Below are positions 20,465-29,233 of a stretch of DNA of 64,000 nucleotides, piece by piece. The DNA is from Candidatus Competibacteraceae bacterium. GTDB lineage: Bacteria; Pseudomonadota; Gammaproteobacteria; Competibacterales; Competibacteraceae. The position numbers and the translations under genes were made by a program. The notes beneath the pieces were generated by a model. The model saw nothing but the letters and a program-made list of their open reading frames with translations. It was not told where the DNA came from and did not search any database. The stretch covers positions 1 through 64,000 of the forward strand of contig JAPUDV010000055.1 of NCBI GenBank assembly GCA_027492875.1, read 5' to 3'. Within the stretch, counting starts at the first letter, position 1. Every line of letters begins with the position of its first letter.

Positions 20465-21472
20465 ATGTTCGCCGCCGTGCGGGTCGCCGTTCTCGGAGCG
20501 GGGAGCTGGGGCACCGCGCTGGCGTTGCTGCTGGCGCGCAACGGGCATGACGTTCGCTTGTGGGGCCACGATCCGGAGGAAGTTGCGCCATTGTGTCAGG
20601 AGCGGGAAAACCGCCGCTACTTACCCGGTATTCCGTTCCCGTCCCGTTTGAACGCGGGCGCCGATCTGGCCGAAGCGCTTGCTGGCGTCGATCTGGCGCT
20701 GGTGACGGTGCCGAGCCATGCCTATGGGGCAACCTTGGCCCGATTGCGGCCGCTGTTGCCGGCGACCGCCGGTTTCTCCTGGGCCACTAAAGGCTTGGAG
20801 CGCGGCAGCGGCCGGTTTTTGCATGAGGTTACGCTGGAGGCGCTCGGCCGCGACCGGCCGGCGGCGGTGATTTCCGGCCCCAGTTTCGCGGCGGAAGTGG
20901 CCCGCGGCCTGCCGACCGCCGTCACGGTCGCCGCTTGGGATGCGGCGCATGCTCGCCGGGTGGCGGCCATGCTGCATGGCTCCAACCTGCGCGCCTACAC
21001 CAGTACTGATGTGATCGGCGTCGAACTGGGTGGCGCGGTCAAGAACGTGCTGGCCATCGCCGCAGGTATCGCCGACGGTCTGGGTTTCGGGGCCAACGCC
21101 CGAGCGGCGTTGATCACGCGCGGACTGGCGGAGATGGTGCGGCTGGGCGTGGCGGCGGGTGGCCAGCGCGAAACCTTCATGGGGTTGGCCGGTATCGGCG
21201 ATTTGGTGTTGACCTGTACCGACGACCAGTCGCGCAACCGGCGGTTTGGCTTGGCGATTGGCCGGGGCGACAGCGCTGGGGCGGCCTGCTCGGCCATCGG
21301 TCAGGTGGTGGAAGGCGCCGCGACGGTACGTGAAACTCTTCGGCTGGCGCGGCGACATGGGGTGGAGCTGCCGATCACCGAACAGGTGGATGCGGTGCTA
21401 TACCATGGCCAAAGTCCGCGCCGGGCGGTGGAAAATCTGCTGGCGCGCGACCCAAGGCCGGAAGAAGTTTGA
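20465..21472 (+). CDS. gpsA: Glycerol-3-phosphate dehydrogenase [NAD(P)+]
   Basis: GpsA makes sn-glycerol 3-phosphate for phospholipid synthesis. The 335-residue protein begins with the Rossmann motif VAVLGAGSWGTALA. It has NRRYLPGIPFPSRL, the SWATKGLERGSGRFLHEV segment, ISGPSFAAEVARG, the catalytic-lysine region GVELGGAVKNVLAIAAGI and GLAGIGDLVLTCTDDQSRNRR. Its four-base spacing after secB indicates one operon. Confidence 0.96.
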   Translation: MFAAVRVAVLGAGSWGTALALLLARNGHDVRLWGHDPEEVAPLCQERENRRYLPGIPFPSRLNAGADLAEALAGVDLALVTVPSHAYGATLARLRPLLPATAGFSWATKGLERGSGRFLHEVTLEALGRDRPAAVISGPSFAAEVARGLPTAVTVAAWDAAHARRVAAMLHGSNLRAYTSTDVIGVELGGAVKNVLAIAAGIADGLGFGANARAALITRGLAEMVRLGVAAGGQRETFMGLAGIGDLVLTCTDDQSRNRRFGLAIGRGDSAGAACSAIGQVVEGAATVRETLRLARRHGVELPITEQVDAVLYHGQSPRRAVENLLARDPRPEEV

Positions 21473-21501
21473 GGCTAAGCCACCGCTGGCTGGCCGACGG
21501 C

Positions 21502-22107
21502 TTAAGTGATGCTTTCCAGCAACGGGCGGCTGTGATCGTCCGTTTCCCGATCCCGGCCAGTGTAGGCCTGCGGCCAGCGCTTCTTGACCACCGGGCTATC
21601 GCTGGCCAGCGCATGACATGTGTTTAGTACCGGCGGCGGCTTGCGGGCGGCGGCGGGCTTGGCGTCTTCCTCGTCGTAACGCTGGCCGTAGAGGGTTTGA
21701 AAGAACGTGGTGGCTACGGGACCCAGCAGCTCGGTCATGTGCGTGCAGCCACCCACGCCACCGAACAGTTCCCTCAGCTTCAACGACCAGCCCGGTCCGA
21801 TCCGCACGCCGACCAACCCCTGGTAACGGTCGGTGATCGTCGGGCACAGGGCGAACGGTGCTCCATCAGTGTGGGCCTCGACCGCTTGAATCAGATACTG
21901 GCTGTCGACGGTCAAGCGGATCCACAAATCGTGTAGCGGTTCGCCGGCCTGAATCGCTCCGCCCCGATCTTCGTTGGGGAAGGGGTAGGTTTTGGTGTCG
22001 ACCAGCCGCCCTTCGATGTCCCATAGGCCATCCTCGCGCCGATAGCCCCAACATTGAACGACGCGCTTGTGCAGTAATTGGCGGGGAGCGGGAGCGGGCA
22101 GCGGCAT
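21502..22107 (-). CDS. DUF2889 domain protein
   Basis: This 201-residue protein of unknown function starts MPLPAPAPRQLLHKRVVQCWGYRREDG, followed by LWDIEGRLVDTKTYPFPNEDRGG. It later shows GVRIGPGWSLKLRELFGGVGGCTHMTELLGPVAT, the conserved pattern of DUF2889. That family is widespread in proteobacteria, including pollutant degraders, but has no assigned activity that I can state. The Cys-Thr-His patch could be a metal or substrate site. The ATG at 22107 is used; an upstream open frame to 22308 lacks similarity. It converges on gpsA. Confidence 0.82.
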   Translation of the reverse strand: MPLPAPAPRQLLHKRVVQCWGYRREDGLWDIEGRLVDTKTYPFPNEDRGGAIQAGEPLHDLWIRLTVDSQYLIQAVEAHTDGAPFALCPTITDRYQGLVGVRIGPGWSLKLRELFGGVGGCTHMTELLGPVATTFFQTLYGQRYDEEDAKPAAARKPPPVLNTCHALASDSPVVKKRWPQAYTGRDRETDDHSRPLLESIT

Positions 22108-22148
22108 GAAAAGTCCTCGCAGGGGCAAAGCGTTGGCGGCGAGCGCCG

Positions 22149-22364
22149 TCAGTCGAAGAACGTACCGTCCACGATCCGCGCCAGCCGTTGCTCCAATCGT
22201 GTCACCACCGCATGTTTTTGCGCGGGTGTACAGTCCCACCAGGCGGCGATTTCCTCCAGCGTACGGTAGCAGCCGTCGCACAGCTGGGTCTGCGGGTTGA
22301 TGACGCAAACTCCGATACAGGGGGACGGCGGCTCGCCGGAGGCGGCGGAAGGATTGTGGCTCAT
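22149..22364 (-). CDS. DUF1289 family protein, four-cysteine
   Basis: The protein is 71 residues with the family pattern CIGVCVINPQTQLCDGCYRTLEEIA and then W-D near residue 43. The four cysteines (CxxxC plus CxxC) look like a small metal or iron-sulfur site. DUF1289 genes are common next to unrelated housekeeping genes and have no firmly assigned role. It lies 41 bases upstream of the DUF2889 gene on the same strand and the two may be co-transcribed. Confidence 0.85.
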   Translation of the reverse strand: MSHNPSAASGEPPSPCIGVCVINPQTQLCDGCYRTLEEIAAWWDCTPAQKHAVVTRLEQRLARIVDGTFFD

Positions 22365-22439
22365 AAAGCTTCTGCTGGGGCGATAATCGCTTGCGGGCGC
22401 GGATAGAGTCGCAATGATACAGCGCCCCGGCCGCTCGAA

Positions 22440-22935
22440 TCCATGATTCGTCGGGTCCGACGGAACCTGCGGTGGGCGGGAATCGCGGGGGAGGCGGTCG
22501 GCCGCGAAGACTTGGGAGAGTATTGTTATGGGCTTATCGAGTGTGCTGGTTTGGAGCACGCGCCGTGACGCTTTGGTCGGGCGGTGGTAGCCCGGCCCTC
22601 GATCCTGTGGTGGTTGAAAAACCCCTCCGTCGTCCTCGCGGCTAACCAAGTTGAACAGGACTCTTGCATTTGACCGCTGAGCCTCAAAGACCTTAGCTAA
22701 AGCTGCAAGCGGACGTAAATAAGGATAAACCTTGGTTATATGCTGGGTATACCCCGGTGGATGGAGTGTTCGAGATCGGACGGGAGGCAATAAGTACAGC
22801 AGTTATATGGTTTGTGCTTGTCTGGACGCATCGCCGGGTTTAACCTTTAATTGACTGGTAGGGAAGGGCTGATCCGGCTTGGCGGCATGCCCTAATAAAG
22901 ATTTTAATCCGTCGAAATAATGACTCGGGAGGGAA
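22440..22935. other. Gene-free stretch, nothing identified
   Basis: About 500 bases between the divergent DUF1289 gene and the small acidic protein at 22942. No open frame here resembles a known protein. GGA trinucleotides recur between 22650 and 22790, and a GGAGG sits before the next gene. I found no recognisable tRNA, riboswitch or strong terminator. A non-coding transcript is possible but not supported. Confidence 0.4.
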
Positions 22936-22941
22936 CATACC

Positions 22942-23217
22942 ATGTTGACTTATGAAGATTGTCTGGAGTTGAGCGATCTGACCGAAGAAGAGATCGAAGC
23001 CATCGCCCAGCACGAGCATCTACCGGAAATGGCGGCTTTGGAACTGGGCAGCTATCTGGTGCATACGTCGGAAGGCATACCGGTGATCAAGCGTATCATT
23101 CTGGAAGATATCGAGGACGCGCGCCGGCGTGGGCACACCGAAAAGGCGCTGCAGTTGAAGTTGGTGCTCAAGCACTTTGTCGATACCCATCCGAACACCA
23201 CCACCAACCAGACCTGA
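22942..23217 (+). CDS. Small acidic helical protein, conserved hypothetical
   Basis: The product is 91 residues. It opens MLTYEDCLELSDLTEEEIEAI, then EHLPEMAALELGSYLVH, VIKRIILEDIEDARRRG and a final helix ending VLKHFVDTHP. It looks all-helical, acidic at the N-terminus and soluble, with no signal peptide. I recognise it as a type of small protein found in gammaproteobacteria but know no function. A strong GGAGGG lies nine bases before the ATG, suggesting high translation. The codon pattern matches the neighbours. Confidence 0.75.
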   Translation: MLTYEDCLELSDLTEEEIEAIAQHEHLPEMAALELGSYLVHTSEGIPVIKRIILEDIEDARRRGHTEKALQLKLVLKHFVDTHPNTTTNQT

Positions 23218-23235
23218 TCGGGCGGCGGATCGATG

Positions 23236-23877
23236 TCAGCGCTCGGGCGCGGTCGGCGGCGTCCACAGCCGATCTTCGGCCAGCAGATCCCGCACTTCAG
23301 CCAAGCCCGCCCGCCGCATGGGGCGGCCGCTGACCGGACTCCGTGGCGCTTCCCGTTCGGCCAGCGGCGCAAAAACAGTCAGGTCGATGCGGCTGCCGCC
23401 GGCGTCGAACCGGAAGGTGGGCAGGCCGGCCGGATCGCCGTTGCCCAGCCTGAGGCGGCGTTCTGCGTTATCGAACGGAATGCGGTGTTCCATCAGAAAC
23501 AGCAGGACGTCCGTGGGCGTATCGGCGAACAGGTGCAGGTGGATATCGGCATGCGGGCCGGCGGCGCCGCTCAGCACCGGGCCGACCAGCCTGGGCCGAA
23601 AGCGCGCCAGAAAACGCATGGCTTCCACGGCGGTTTCACGCAGGCCGCGCAGGTGGAGCGCTTGGCGGCTGGCATGAAACAGCCTCTGGTAGTCGAGCAG
23701 GGCTCGCTCGATTTCCGCGTTGTCCGGCAGCGCGGCCTTATCGGTCAGCGCCAGGCGCAGCGCGGCCTTGCGCTTGGCGCTGCGGAAATCCTGAACTCCT
23801 TCCTCGACCATGATCCGGGCGCATTCCTGCGCCATGAGGGTCTTGAGTCGCGGAGTGTCGTGGCGGCATCGGGCCAT
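23236..23877 (-). CDS. Conserved hypothetical protein, possibly nucleotidyltransferase-like
   Basis: This 213-residue cytoplasmic protein has no membrane segment. The N-terminal half is helical (RLKTLMAQECARIMVEEGVQD, LLDYQRLF). The second half contains GPVLSGAAGPHADIHLHLFAD and, further on, GSRIDLTVF. The G-S/x...D-x-H spacing is faintly like the nucleotidyltransferase fold, but the full catalytic triad is not clear, so this is only a suggestion. It converges with the small acidic gene upstream and diverges from pilM. Confidence 0.6.
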   Translation of the reverse strand: MARCRHDTPRLKTLMAQECARIMVEEGVQDFRSAKRKAALRLALTDKAALPDNAEIERALLDYQRLFHASRQALHLRGLRETAVEAMRFLARFRPRLVGPVLSGAAGPHADIHLHLFADTPTDVLLFLMEHRIPFDNAERRLRLGNGDPAGLPTFRFDAGGSRIDLTVFAPLAEREAPRSPVSGRPMRRAGLAEVRDLLAEDRLWTPPTAPER

Positions 23878-24003
23878 GGGCGGACTCCGGGTGGGGCGAT
23901 GGTTGCGGGCTGCGGAATTTTCCGACGTTTCGGGCAGGGTTGTTTGCTATATTCCGGGGTGCGGGTTTGATTCGTTCACTCCGATCAGTGGAGGAAGCGT
24001 AAC

Positions 24004-25107
24004 TTGGCTCTGTTCAAGCGTAAAGAATCTATTTTGGGCATCGACATCAGTCCCTCGGCGATCAAGCTGATCGAGCTGAGCCGTTCCGGACCGCGGTTCC
24101 GGGTCGAAGCCTTCGCCGTCGAACCGCTGGGCGAGGGGATGATGGAGGACCGCAATCCCGCCGACCCCGATGCAATGGGTGAGGTAATCAAGCGGGCCTG
24201 CCGCAAGTCGGGCACTCGCGTGCGCCGCGCGGCCGTCGCCGTGCCCACCTCCAGCGTGATCACGCGCACCATACCGATGCCGGCGGAATTTAAGGAAAGC
24301 GATATCGAGGTCAACCTCTCGATTGAGGCGGCTCAGTATATCCCGTACCCCATCGAAGAAATTTATCTGGATTTTGAGATGAAGGGTCCGTCCCAAGCCA
24401 GCAGCGAAATGCAGGATGTCATGCTGGTGGCCACCCGCAAGGAAAACGTGGACACTCGGGAAGCCGCGCTAAAAAATGCGGGTCTGGTTCCGGTGATCGT
24501 GGATATCGAGGCCTACGCCCTGGAGAACTCGTTTCGCTTGCTGATGGAGAGTCTGCCCAAGGCCGGCGGTGGCGGATCGCTCAGTCTGGACAAACCGCGA
24601 GACGGACTGACAGCGCTGGTTGATATCGGCGCGACCATCACTAACCTGTATATCCTGCAACAGGATCGCGTTATTTTTACCCGCGAGCAGGGTTTTGGCT
24701 GCGATCAACTCACCCTCCGGATCGCCGAGACCTATGGTTTGTCCCGGGAGCAGGCCGAACAGGCCAAGCGCTCCGCCGATTCGGTGGCCGAAGATTTTGC
24801 CACGGCCGTGCTGGAGCCTTTCAAGCACATGTTGGCCGAACAGATCGGGCACGGCTTGCAATTCTTCTTTTCCTCCGATCAGTATGCTTCGGGCCGCTAT
24901 AATGTGGATACGATCACCTTGGTGGGGGGCGGCGCCATGATCGTGGGTTTGGATCGAGTGGTGGCGGACGTACTGGGCATCGCCACGGTAGTCGCGAACC
25001 CCTTCAAAAACATGGGGAGCGCCGCCAAAGTGAACAGCAGCGCCTTATTGCGCGACGCGCCCATGCTGGTGGTCGCCGGTGGGCTGGCCCTGAGGAGTTT
25101 CGATTGA
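24004..25107 (+). CDS. pilM: Type IV pilus assembly protein PilM
   Basis: PilM is the actin-like cytoplasmic protein that binds the N-terminus of PilN and links the inner-membrane alignment complex to the motor. The 367-residue product has LGIDISPSAIKLIEL (phosphate-1 region) at the start, VPTSSVITRTIPMPA, the EAAQYIPYPIEEIYLDFE block, DIGATITNLYI (phosphate 2) and LVGGGAMIVGLD. Translation starts at a TTG at 24004, supported by GTGGAGGAAG upstream. It is the first gene of pilMNOPQ. Confidence 0.95.
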   Translation: MALFKRKESILGIDISPSAIKLIELSRSGPRFRVEAFAVEPLGEGMMEDRNPADPDAMGEVIKRACRKSGTRVRRAAVAVPTSSVITRTIPMPAEFKESDIEVNLSIEAAQYIPYPIEEIYLDFEMKGPSQASSEMQDVMLVATRKENVDTREAALKNAGLVPVIVDIEAYALENSFRLLMESLPKAGGGGSLSLDKPRDGLTALVDIGATITNLYILQQDRVIFTREQGFGCDQLTLRIAETYGLSREQAEQAKRSADSVAEDFATAVLEPFKHMLAEQIGHGLQFFFSSDQYASGRYNVDTITLVGGGAMIVGLDRVVADVLGIATVVANPFKNMGSAAKVNSSALLRDAPMLVVAGGLALRSFD

Positions 25108-25108
25108 C

Positions 25109-25681
25109 ATGACGCGCATCAATTTGCTGCCTTGGCGTGAAGCGCGCCGTACCCAGCGACAGCGCGAATTGGGTGCACTGCTGGTTGTGGTGGCGTTGAT
25201 CGCCGCCGGTATCGTGGTGCTGGTGCAGGCTGAAATCGGCAACCGCATTGGTTACCAGCAGGAGCGTAACAATTATTTGCGCGGTGAACTGGCCCGGCTC
25301 AAGAAAGCCGCCGAGGAGATCCAGTCGTTGCGGCAAACCCGGAACCGGTTGGTGGAGCGCCTCAACGTCATTCAGAAATTGCAGGCCAGCCGCCCCGGCA
25401 TGGTGCGGATGCTGGACGAACTGGTCCGGCTGGTGCCCCAGGATATCTACCTGACCGCTTTCAAAACCACCAGCAATCAAGTGACGCTCAACGGCATCGC
25501 CCGATCGGACCTGATTATTGCCGAATTCATGCGCAGCATTCGGGACACCAAGTTGTTTGGCGAACCGGTCTTGCAGGTGATTCAGACCAAAAATTTAAAT
25601 AACGTGCAGGCGCGAGTGTTCGAACTGGTCGTTCCGCTGAAACTGGATGTCGAGAAAGCGGGCGGGGAGGGTAGGACATGA
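25109..25681 (+). CDS. pilN: Type IV pilus assembly protein PilN
   Basis: PilN is a bitopic inner-membrane protein. The 190-residue product begins MTRINLLPWREARR, the conserved cytoplasmic motif (INLLPWR) that binds PilM. One membrane helix (about 22-42), a periplasmic coiled coil and a ferredoxin-like domain follow. It heterodimerises with PilO. Only one base separates it from pilM, and its end overlaps pilO (ATGA). Confidence 0.94.
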   Translation: MTRINLLPWREARRTQRQRELGALLVVVALIAAGIVVLVQAEIGNRIGYQQERNNYLRGELARLKKAAEEIQSLRQTRNRLVERLNVIQKLQASRPGMVRMLDELVRLVPQDIYLTAFKTTSNQVTLNGIARSDLIIAEFMRSIRDTKLFGEPVLQVIQTKNLNNVQARVFELVVPLKLDVEKAGGEGRT

Positions 25682-26346
25682 ATCTGTCGGAGATCAACCT
25701 CAGCAACTTTGACTTGCGGGAAGCTGGTGACTGGCCTTGGGTCGCCAAGATCGTGCTGGCCGCTCTAGTCATTGCCGCCGTGCTGGGAGCGGGTTACTAC
25801 TTCTTTACCAGCGACCGCCTGGAGGAATTGGATCGGATAACCCGCGAGGAGCAGCAACTACGGCAGGAATTTATTGAAAAGCAGCGGGTCGCGGCCAATT
25901 TGGAATCGTTTCGGGCGCAGCTCAAGCAGATGGAGTCCGAGCTGGAAGTTATGTTGCGGCAGTTGCCGACCGGTACGGAGATGCCCGATCTGCTGGATGA
26001 CGTGTCCAACACCGGCAAGAGAAACGGTCTGGACTTCGAGCTGTTCAAACCCGAGGCCGAGCAGCCTCGGGATTTTTACGCCGCCAAGCCGATCACCATC
26101 AAGGCGCAGGGAACCTACCATCAGTTCGGCGCATTCGTCAGCGGGGTTGCGGCGCTGCCGCGGATTGTGACCTTGGAGAGCGCGACGCTAACCGGCGCTG
26201 GCGACAAAGCGGTGAAAGGTGGCAAGAAGGCGGGCGATGCGGAATCCCTCAGCATCCAGGCCACCTTGCAGACGTATCGCTACATGGATGAAGCCAGTGC
26301 GCCGGCTGCAGGCCAGCAAAAAGGCAAGGGGGCCGGCAAAAAATGA
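25678..26346 (+). CDS. pilO: Type IV pilus assembly protein PilO
   Basis: This 222-residue bitopic inner-membrane protein pairs with PilN. It has a short cytoplasmic start (MNLSEINLSNFDLREAGDWP), a membrane helix (about 22-42), a periplasmic coiled coil (residues 45-90) and a C-terminal domain with YHQFGAFVSGVAALPRIVTL, as in PilO. A Lys/Gly-rich tail closes it. The start overlaps the pilN stop and its stop overlaps pilP, indicating translational coupling. Confidence 0.93.
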   Translation: MNLSEINLSNFDLREAGDWPWVAKIVLAALVIAAVLGAGYYFFTSDRLEELDRITREEQQLRQEFIEKQRVAANLESFRAQLKQMESELEVMLRQLPTGTEMPDLLDDVSNTGKRNGLDFELFKPEAEQPRDFYAAKPITIKAQGTYHQFGAFVSGVAALPRIVTLESATLTGAGDKAVKGGKKAGDAESLSIQATLQTYRYMDEASAPAAGQQKGKGAGKK

Positions 26347-26933
26347 ACGTGCGCTATCGTTCGAGTGTCGCCGCGCCCGTCCGCGCCGTTCTGCTGTTGG
26401 GTGTGATGCTGGCCGCGCTGGCGGGATGCACGCAGCGCGATATGACCGACCTGCAGCAGTTTGTCGAGACCACCAAGCGCACCACGCCGGTGAAGAAGCC
26501 GGACCCGCCGCCAGAGATCAAGCCCTACACGCCGTTTTCCTACACCGCGCAGGGCATTAAGGATCCATTCATCGTGGCGCCGTTCGCGGAACCGGATCAA
26601 ATAGACGATATAGTGCGGCCGACGGGCCAGCAGAGCGGCAGCTATACCGGGGTGCGGCCCGACCCCAATCGGGTGCGGGAAGAACTGGAGAAGTACTCGC
26701 TGGCTTCGCTCAAGATGATGGGTACTTTTCGCATGGGGAGTAACAGCGAGTTGTGGGCGCTGATTCTAGCGCCTGATAGTGTGGTGCACCGGGTGCAAAA
26801 GAATAATTACCTGGGGACCAACCACGGCAAGATTGTCGATATTACGGAGCAGCGGGTTGATTTGCGGGAGATCGTTCCGGATGGACCCGGGCGCTGGCAG
26901 GAACGGGATGCGTTTCTGTCGCTTACCCAATGA
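26343..26933 (+). CDS. pilP: Type IV pilus assembly lipoprotein PilP
   Basis: PilP bridges PilN/PilO to the secretin PilQ. The 196-residue precursor has a lipoprotein signal with the lipobox LAGC (Cys29) and a flexible Pro-rich linker (KKPDPPPEIKPYTPF). The C-terminal beta domain contains YSLASLKMMGTF, VVHRVQKNNYLGTNHGKI and ITEQRVDLREIVPDG, standard for PilP. Confidence 0.94.
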   Translation: MNVRYRSSVAAPVRAVLLLGVMLAALAGCTQRDMTDLQQFVETTKRTTPVKKPDPPPEIKPYTPFSYTAQGIKDPFIVAPFAEPDQIDDIVRPTGQQSGSYTGVRPDPNRVREELEKYSLASLKMMGTFRMGSNSELWALILAPDSVVHRVQKNNYLGTNHGKIVDITEQRVDLREIVPDGPGRWQERDAFLSLTQ

Positions 26934-26949
26934 TCGAGGGGGAAGTATC

Positions 26950-29190
26950 ATGACGAGCAGGTCCACGAGCGAAGGCCAGCATGACCGGCGACCGGGCGGG
27001 GCATTGCTGCCGCCAGCGCTGGCGGTTACGGCTTTTTTGATTTGGGGGATGCTGTTGGGAGGCGGATGGATCGGGGCGGCGCTGGCAGCTAACCCCGAGC
27101 GGGAGCCGGTGTTGCAGTCGGTGGATATCAGCCCGCTGGCCGGCAACCGCCTGCAACTCCGTTTCCAGCTTTCGGAGGCGCCCGCGCGGCCGCCGAGCAC
27201 GTTCACCATCAACGAGCCGGCGCGCATCGTACTGGATTTCCTGAACACGCGTAATGGTCTGAACACGCGACAGCAATCCATCAATGTCGGCGTGGCCGAC
27301 CGGATCAGTGTGCTGGAGGGTTCCGACCGAACCCGGGCTTCGCTGAATCTGGCGCGGCTGGTGCCGTACAAAGTGCAGGTGCAGGGTAATACGGTATTGC
27401 TGACTCTGGAGAACGCGGGCGCAGGCGCGGCGAAGACCCCAGCGCCAACCTCGACGGCGTCGGTGGCGGCGGCGGCGGCATCGCGGCGTGGCGAAGTGCC
27501 GGTCGCGGCTCCACGCAATGTCAGCGATGTCAGCTTCCGGCGCGGTCCGGGCGGGCAGGGTGTGATCACGGTCAAGCTGTCAAATTCGGGTATCCCGGTG
27601 GATGTCCGGCAGGAAGGCAATCAGATCCTTGCCGATTTCCAGGGGGCGAACTTGCCGAAAGGCCAGCAGCGGCGCTTGGACGTGACCGACTTTGCCACGC
27701 CGGTCACGACCGTGGAGGCGCTGAACCGTGGCAATAACGCCCGCTTGAGCATTTTGCCCAGCCCACCGTTCGAGTATCTCGCCTATCAGGCCAATGATCT
27801 GTACGTGATCGAGGTGCGCCCGCCGCAGAAATCCGTGGAGGAAGAAGAAAAGGAGGCGATGCTCGACCCATCCAAGAAGAAATACAAGGGCGACCTGCTG
27901 TCGCTGAATTTCCAGGATATCGAGGTGCGGGCGATCCTGCAGATTCTGGCGGATTTCACCGGCCTGAACATCGTGGTCAGCGACAGCGTGAAGGGCAATC
28001 TGACGTTGCGCTTGCAGAACGTGCCCTGGGATCAGGCGCTGGACATCATTTTGCGCACCAAGGGCTTGGCCATGCGCCAGAACGGCAACGTGGTTTTCAT
28101 CGCCCCGACCGAGGAGGTCGCGGCCCGCGAAAAGCTGGATCTGGAATCGCGCAAGACGGTGCAGGAATTGATCCCGCTGCGGACCGAGATCATTCAGGTG
28201 AATTACGCCAAGGCGGCGGGATTGGCGGATCTGCTCAAGAAAGCCGGCGAGAAGGGACAAACGATGCTATCGGCGCGTGGAGACGTGGTGTTTGATGATC
28301 GCACCAATTCCCTGATCGTCAAGGATGTGCCCGATAAGATCGGAGAGATCCGCGATCTGGTGACCAAACTGGACGTGCCGACCCGGCAGGTGATGATCGA
28401 TTCGCGCGTGGTGATCGCCAGCGATGACTTTAGTCGCGACTTGGGCGTTCGCTTTGGCGTGACGGGCGTCAATCAAACCGGTAGTGGCGTCAACGCGCTG
28501 AGCGGCAGCCTGCAGGGAACCAACACTATCGTCAACAGTGCCGTGAATAATTTGATCAGCACCGGCCAGCCTTTCCCGGTAACGGTTCCAGATCTCGACC
28601 AGCGCTTGGGGGTAAACTTCCCCGCGGCCGGACCACGGTTGGCGCTTGCGATTCTGGGCGCGGATTATCTGGTGGATTTGGAGCTTTCGGCGCTGCAGAT
28701 CGAAGGCAAGGGTGAAATCATTTCCAATCCTCGGGTCGTGACCGCTGATCTGAAAAAGGCGACTGTTTTGCAAGGCCGGCAAATTCCTTACGCGACGGTC
28801 AGCCAGCAGGGAACCAATGTGGAATTCAAGGACGCCTTCCTAAAATTGGAAGTGACTCCTCAAATCACGCCGGATGATCGCATCAGCATGGATCTCAAGG
28901 TTTCCAAGGACGAGCAGGGCGCCACCGTGGCGACCGCGACTGGGCCGCAGGTCAGCATCGACAAGCGCGAAATCGAAACCCGAGTCATGGTGAACAATGG
29001 TGAAACTGTGGTGTTGGGCGGTGTTTTCGAGCAAACCAAGCGGAATGATGTCGACAAGGTGCCTTTGTTGGGAGATATCCCTTTGCTGGGGTACTTGTTC
29101 CGGCATACGACCAAGAGCGATACCAAGCGTGAATTGCTGATCTTCGTGACGCCACAGATTTTGAAGAACGGTGTGGTGGCCGAGCGTTAA
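26950..29190 (+). CDS. pilQ: Type IV pilus secretin PilQ
   Basis: PilQ forms the outer-membrane pore for the pilus. From the ATG at 26950 (GGGGGAAG upstream) the 746-residue protein has a signal peptide ending near ALAA. Two AMIN domains follow (about 55-140 and 185-270; ARIVLDFLNTRN, PPFEYLAYQANDLY). Next come the STN/N0 domain (LSLNFQDIEVRAILQILADFTGLNIVVSD), an N1 domain, and the secretin domain with VPLLGDIPLLGYLFRHTTKSDTKRELLIFVTPQIL. Size and order are typical. The preceding four genes supply its inner-membrane partners. Confidence 0.96.
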   Translation: MTSRSTSEGQHDRRPGGALLPPALAVTAFLIWGMLLGGGWIGAALAANPEREPVLQSVDISPLAGNRLQLRFQLSEAPARPPSTFTINEPARIVLDFLNTRNGLNTRQQSINVGVADRISVLEGSDRTRASLNLARLVPYKVQVQGNTVLLTLENAGAGAAKTPAPTSTASVAAAAASRRGEVPVAAPRNVSDVSFRRGPGGQGVITVKLSNSGIPVDVRQEGNQILADFQGANLPKGQQRRLDVTDFATPVTTVEALNRGNNARLSILPSPPFEYLAYQANDLYVIEVRPPQKSVEEEEKEAMLDPSKKKYKGDLLSLNFQDIEVRAILQILADFTGLNIVVSDSVKGNLTLRLQNVPWDQALDIILRTKGLAMRQNGNVVFIAPTEEVAAREKLDLESRKTVQELIPLRTEIIQVNYAKAAGLADLLKKAGEKGQTMLSARGDVVFDDRTNSLIVKDVPDKIGEIRDLVTKLDVPTRQVMIDSRVVIASDDFSRDLGVRFGVTGVNQTGSGVNALSGSLQGTNTIVNSAVNNLISTGQPFPVTVPDLDQRLGVNFPAAGPRLALAILGADYLVDLELSALQIEGKGEIISNPRVVTADLKKATVLQGRQIPYATVSQQGTNVEFKDAFLKLEVTPQITPDDRISMDLKVSKDEQGATVATATGPQVSIDKREIETRVMVNNGETVVLGGVFEQTKRNDVDKVPLLGDIPLLGYLFRHTTKSDTKRELLIFVTPQILKNGVVAER

Positions 29191-29233
29191 GGATCCAAAG
29201 AACAACATGATTTCATCGCGGGGGAGACAAGCC

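Noticed and set aside
22500-22800. Possible 6S, SRP, RNase P or tmRNA gene
   Set aside because: None of the conserved cores of these RNAs could be recognised in either strand.
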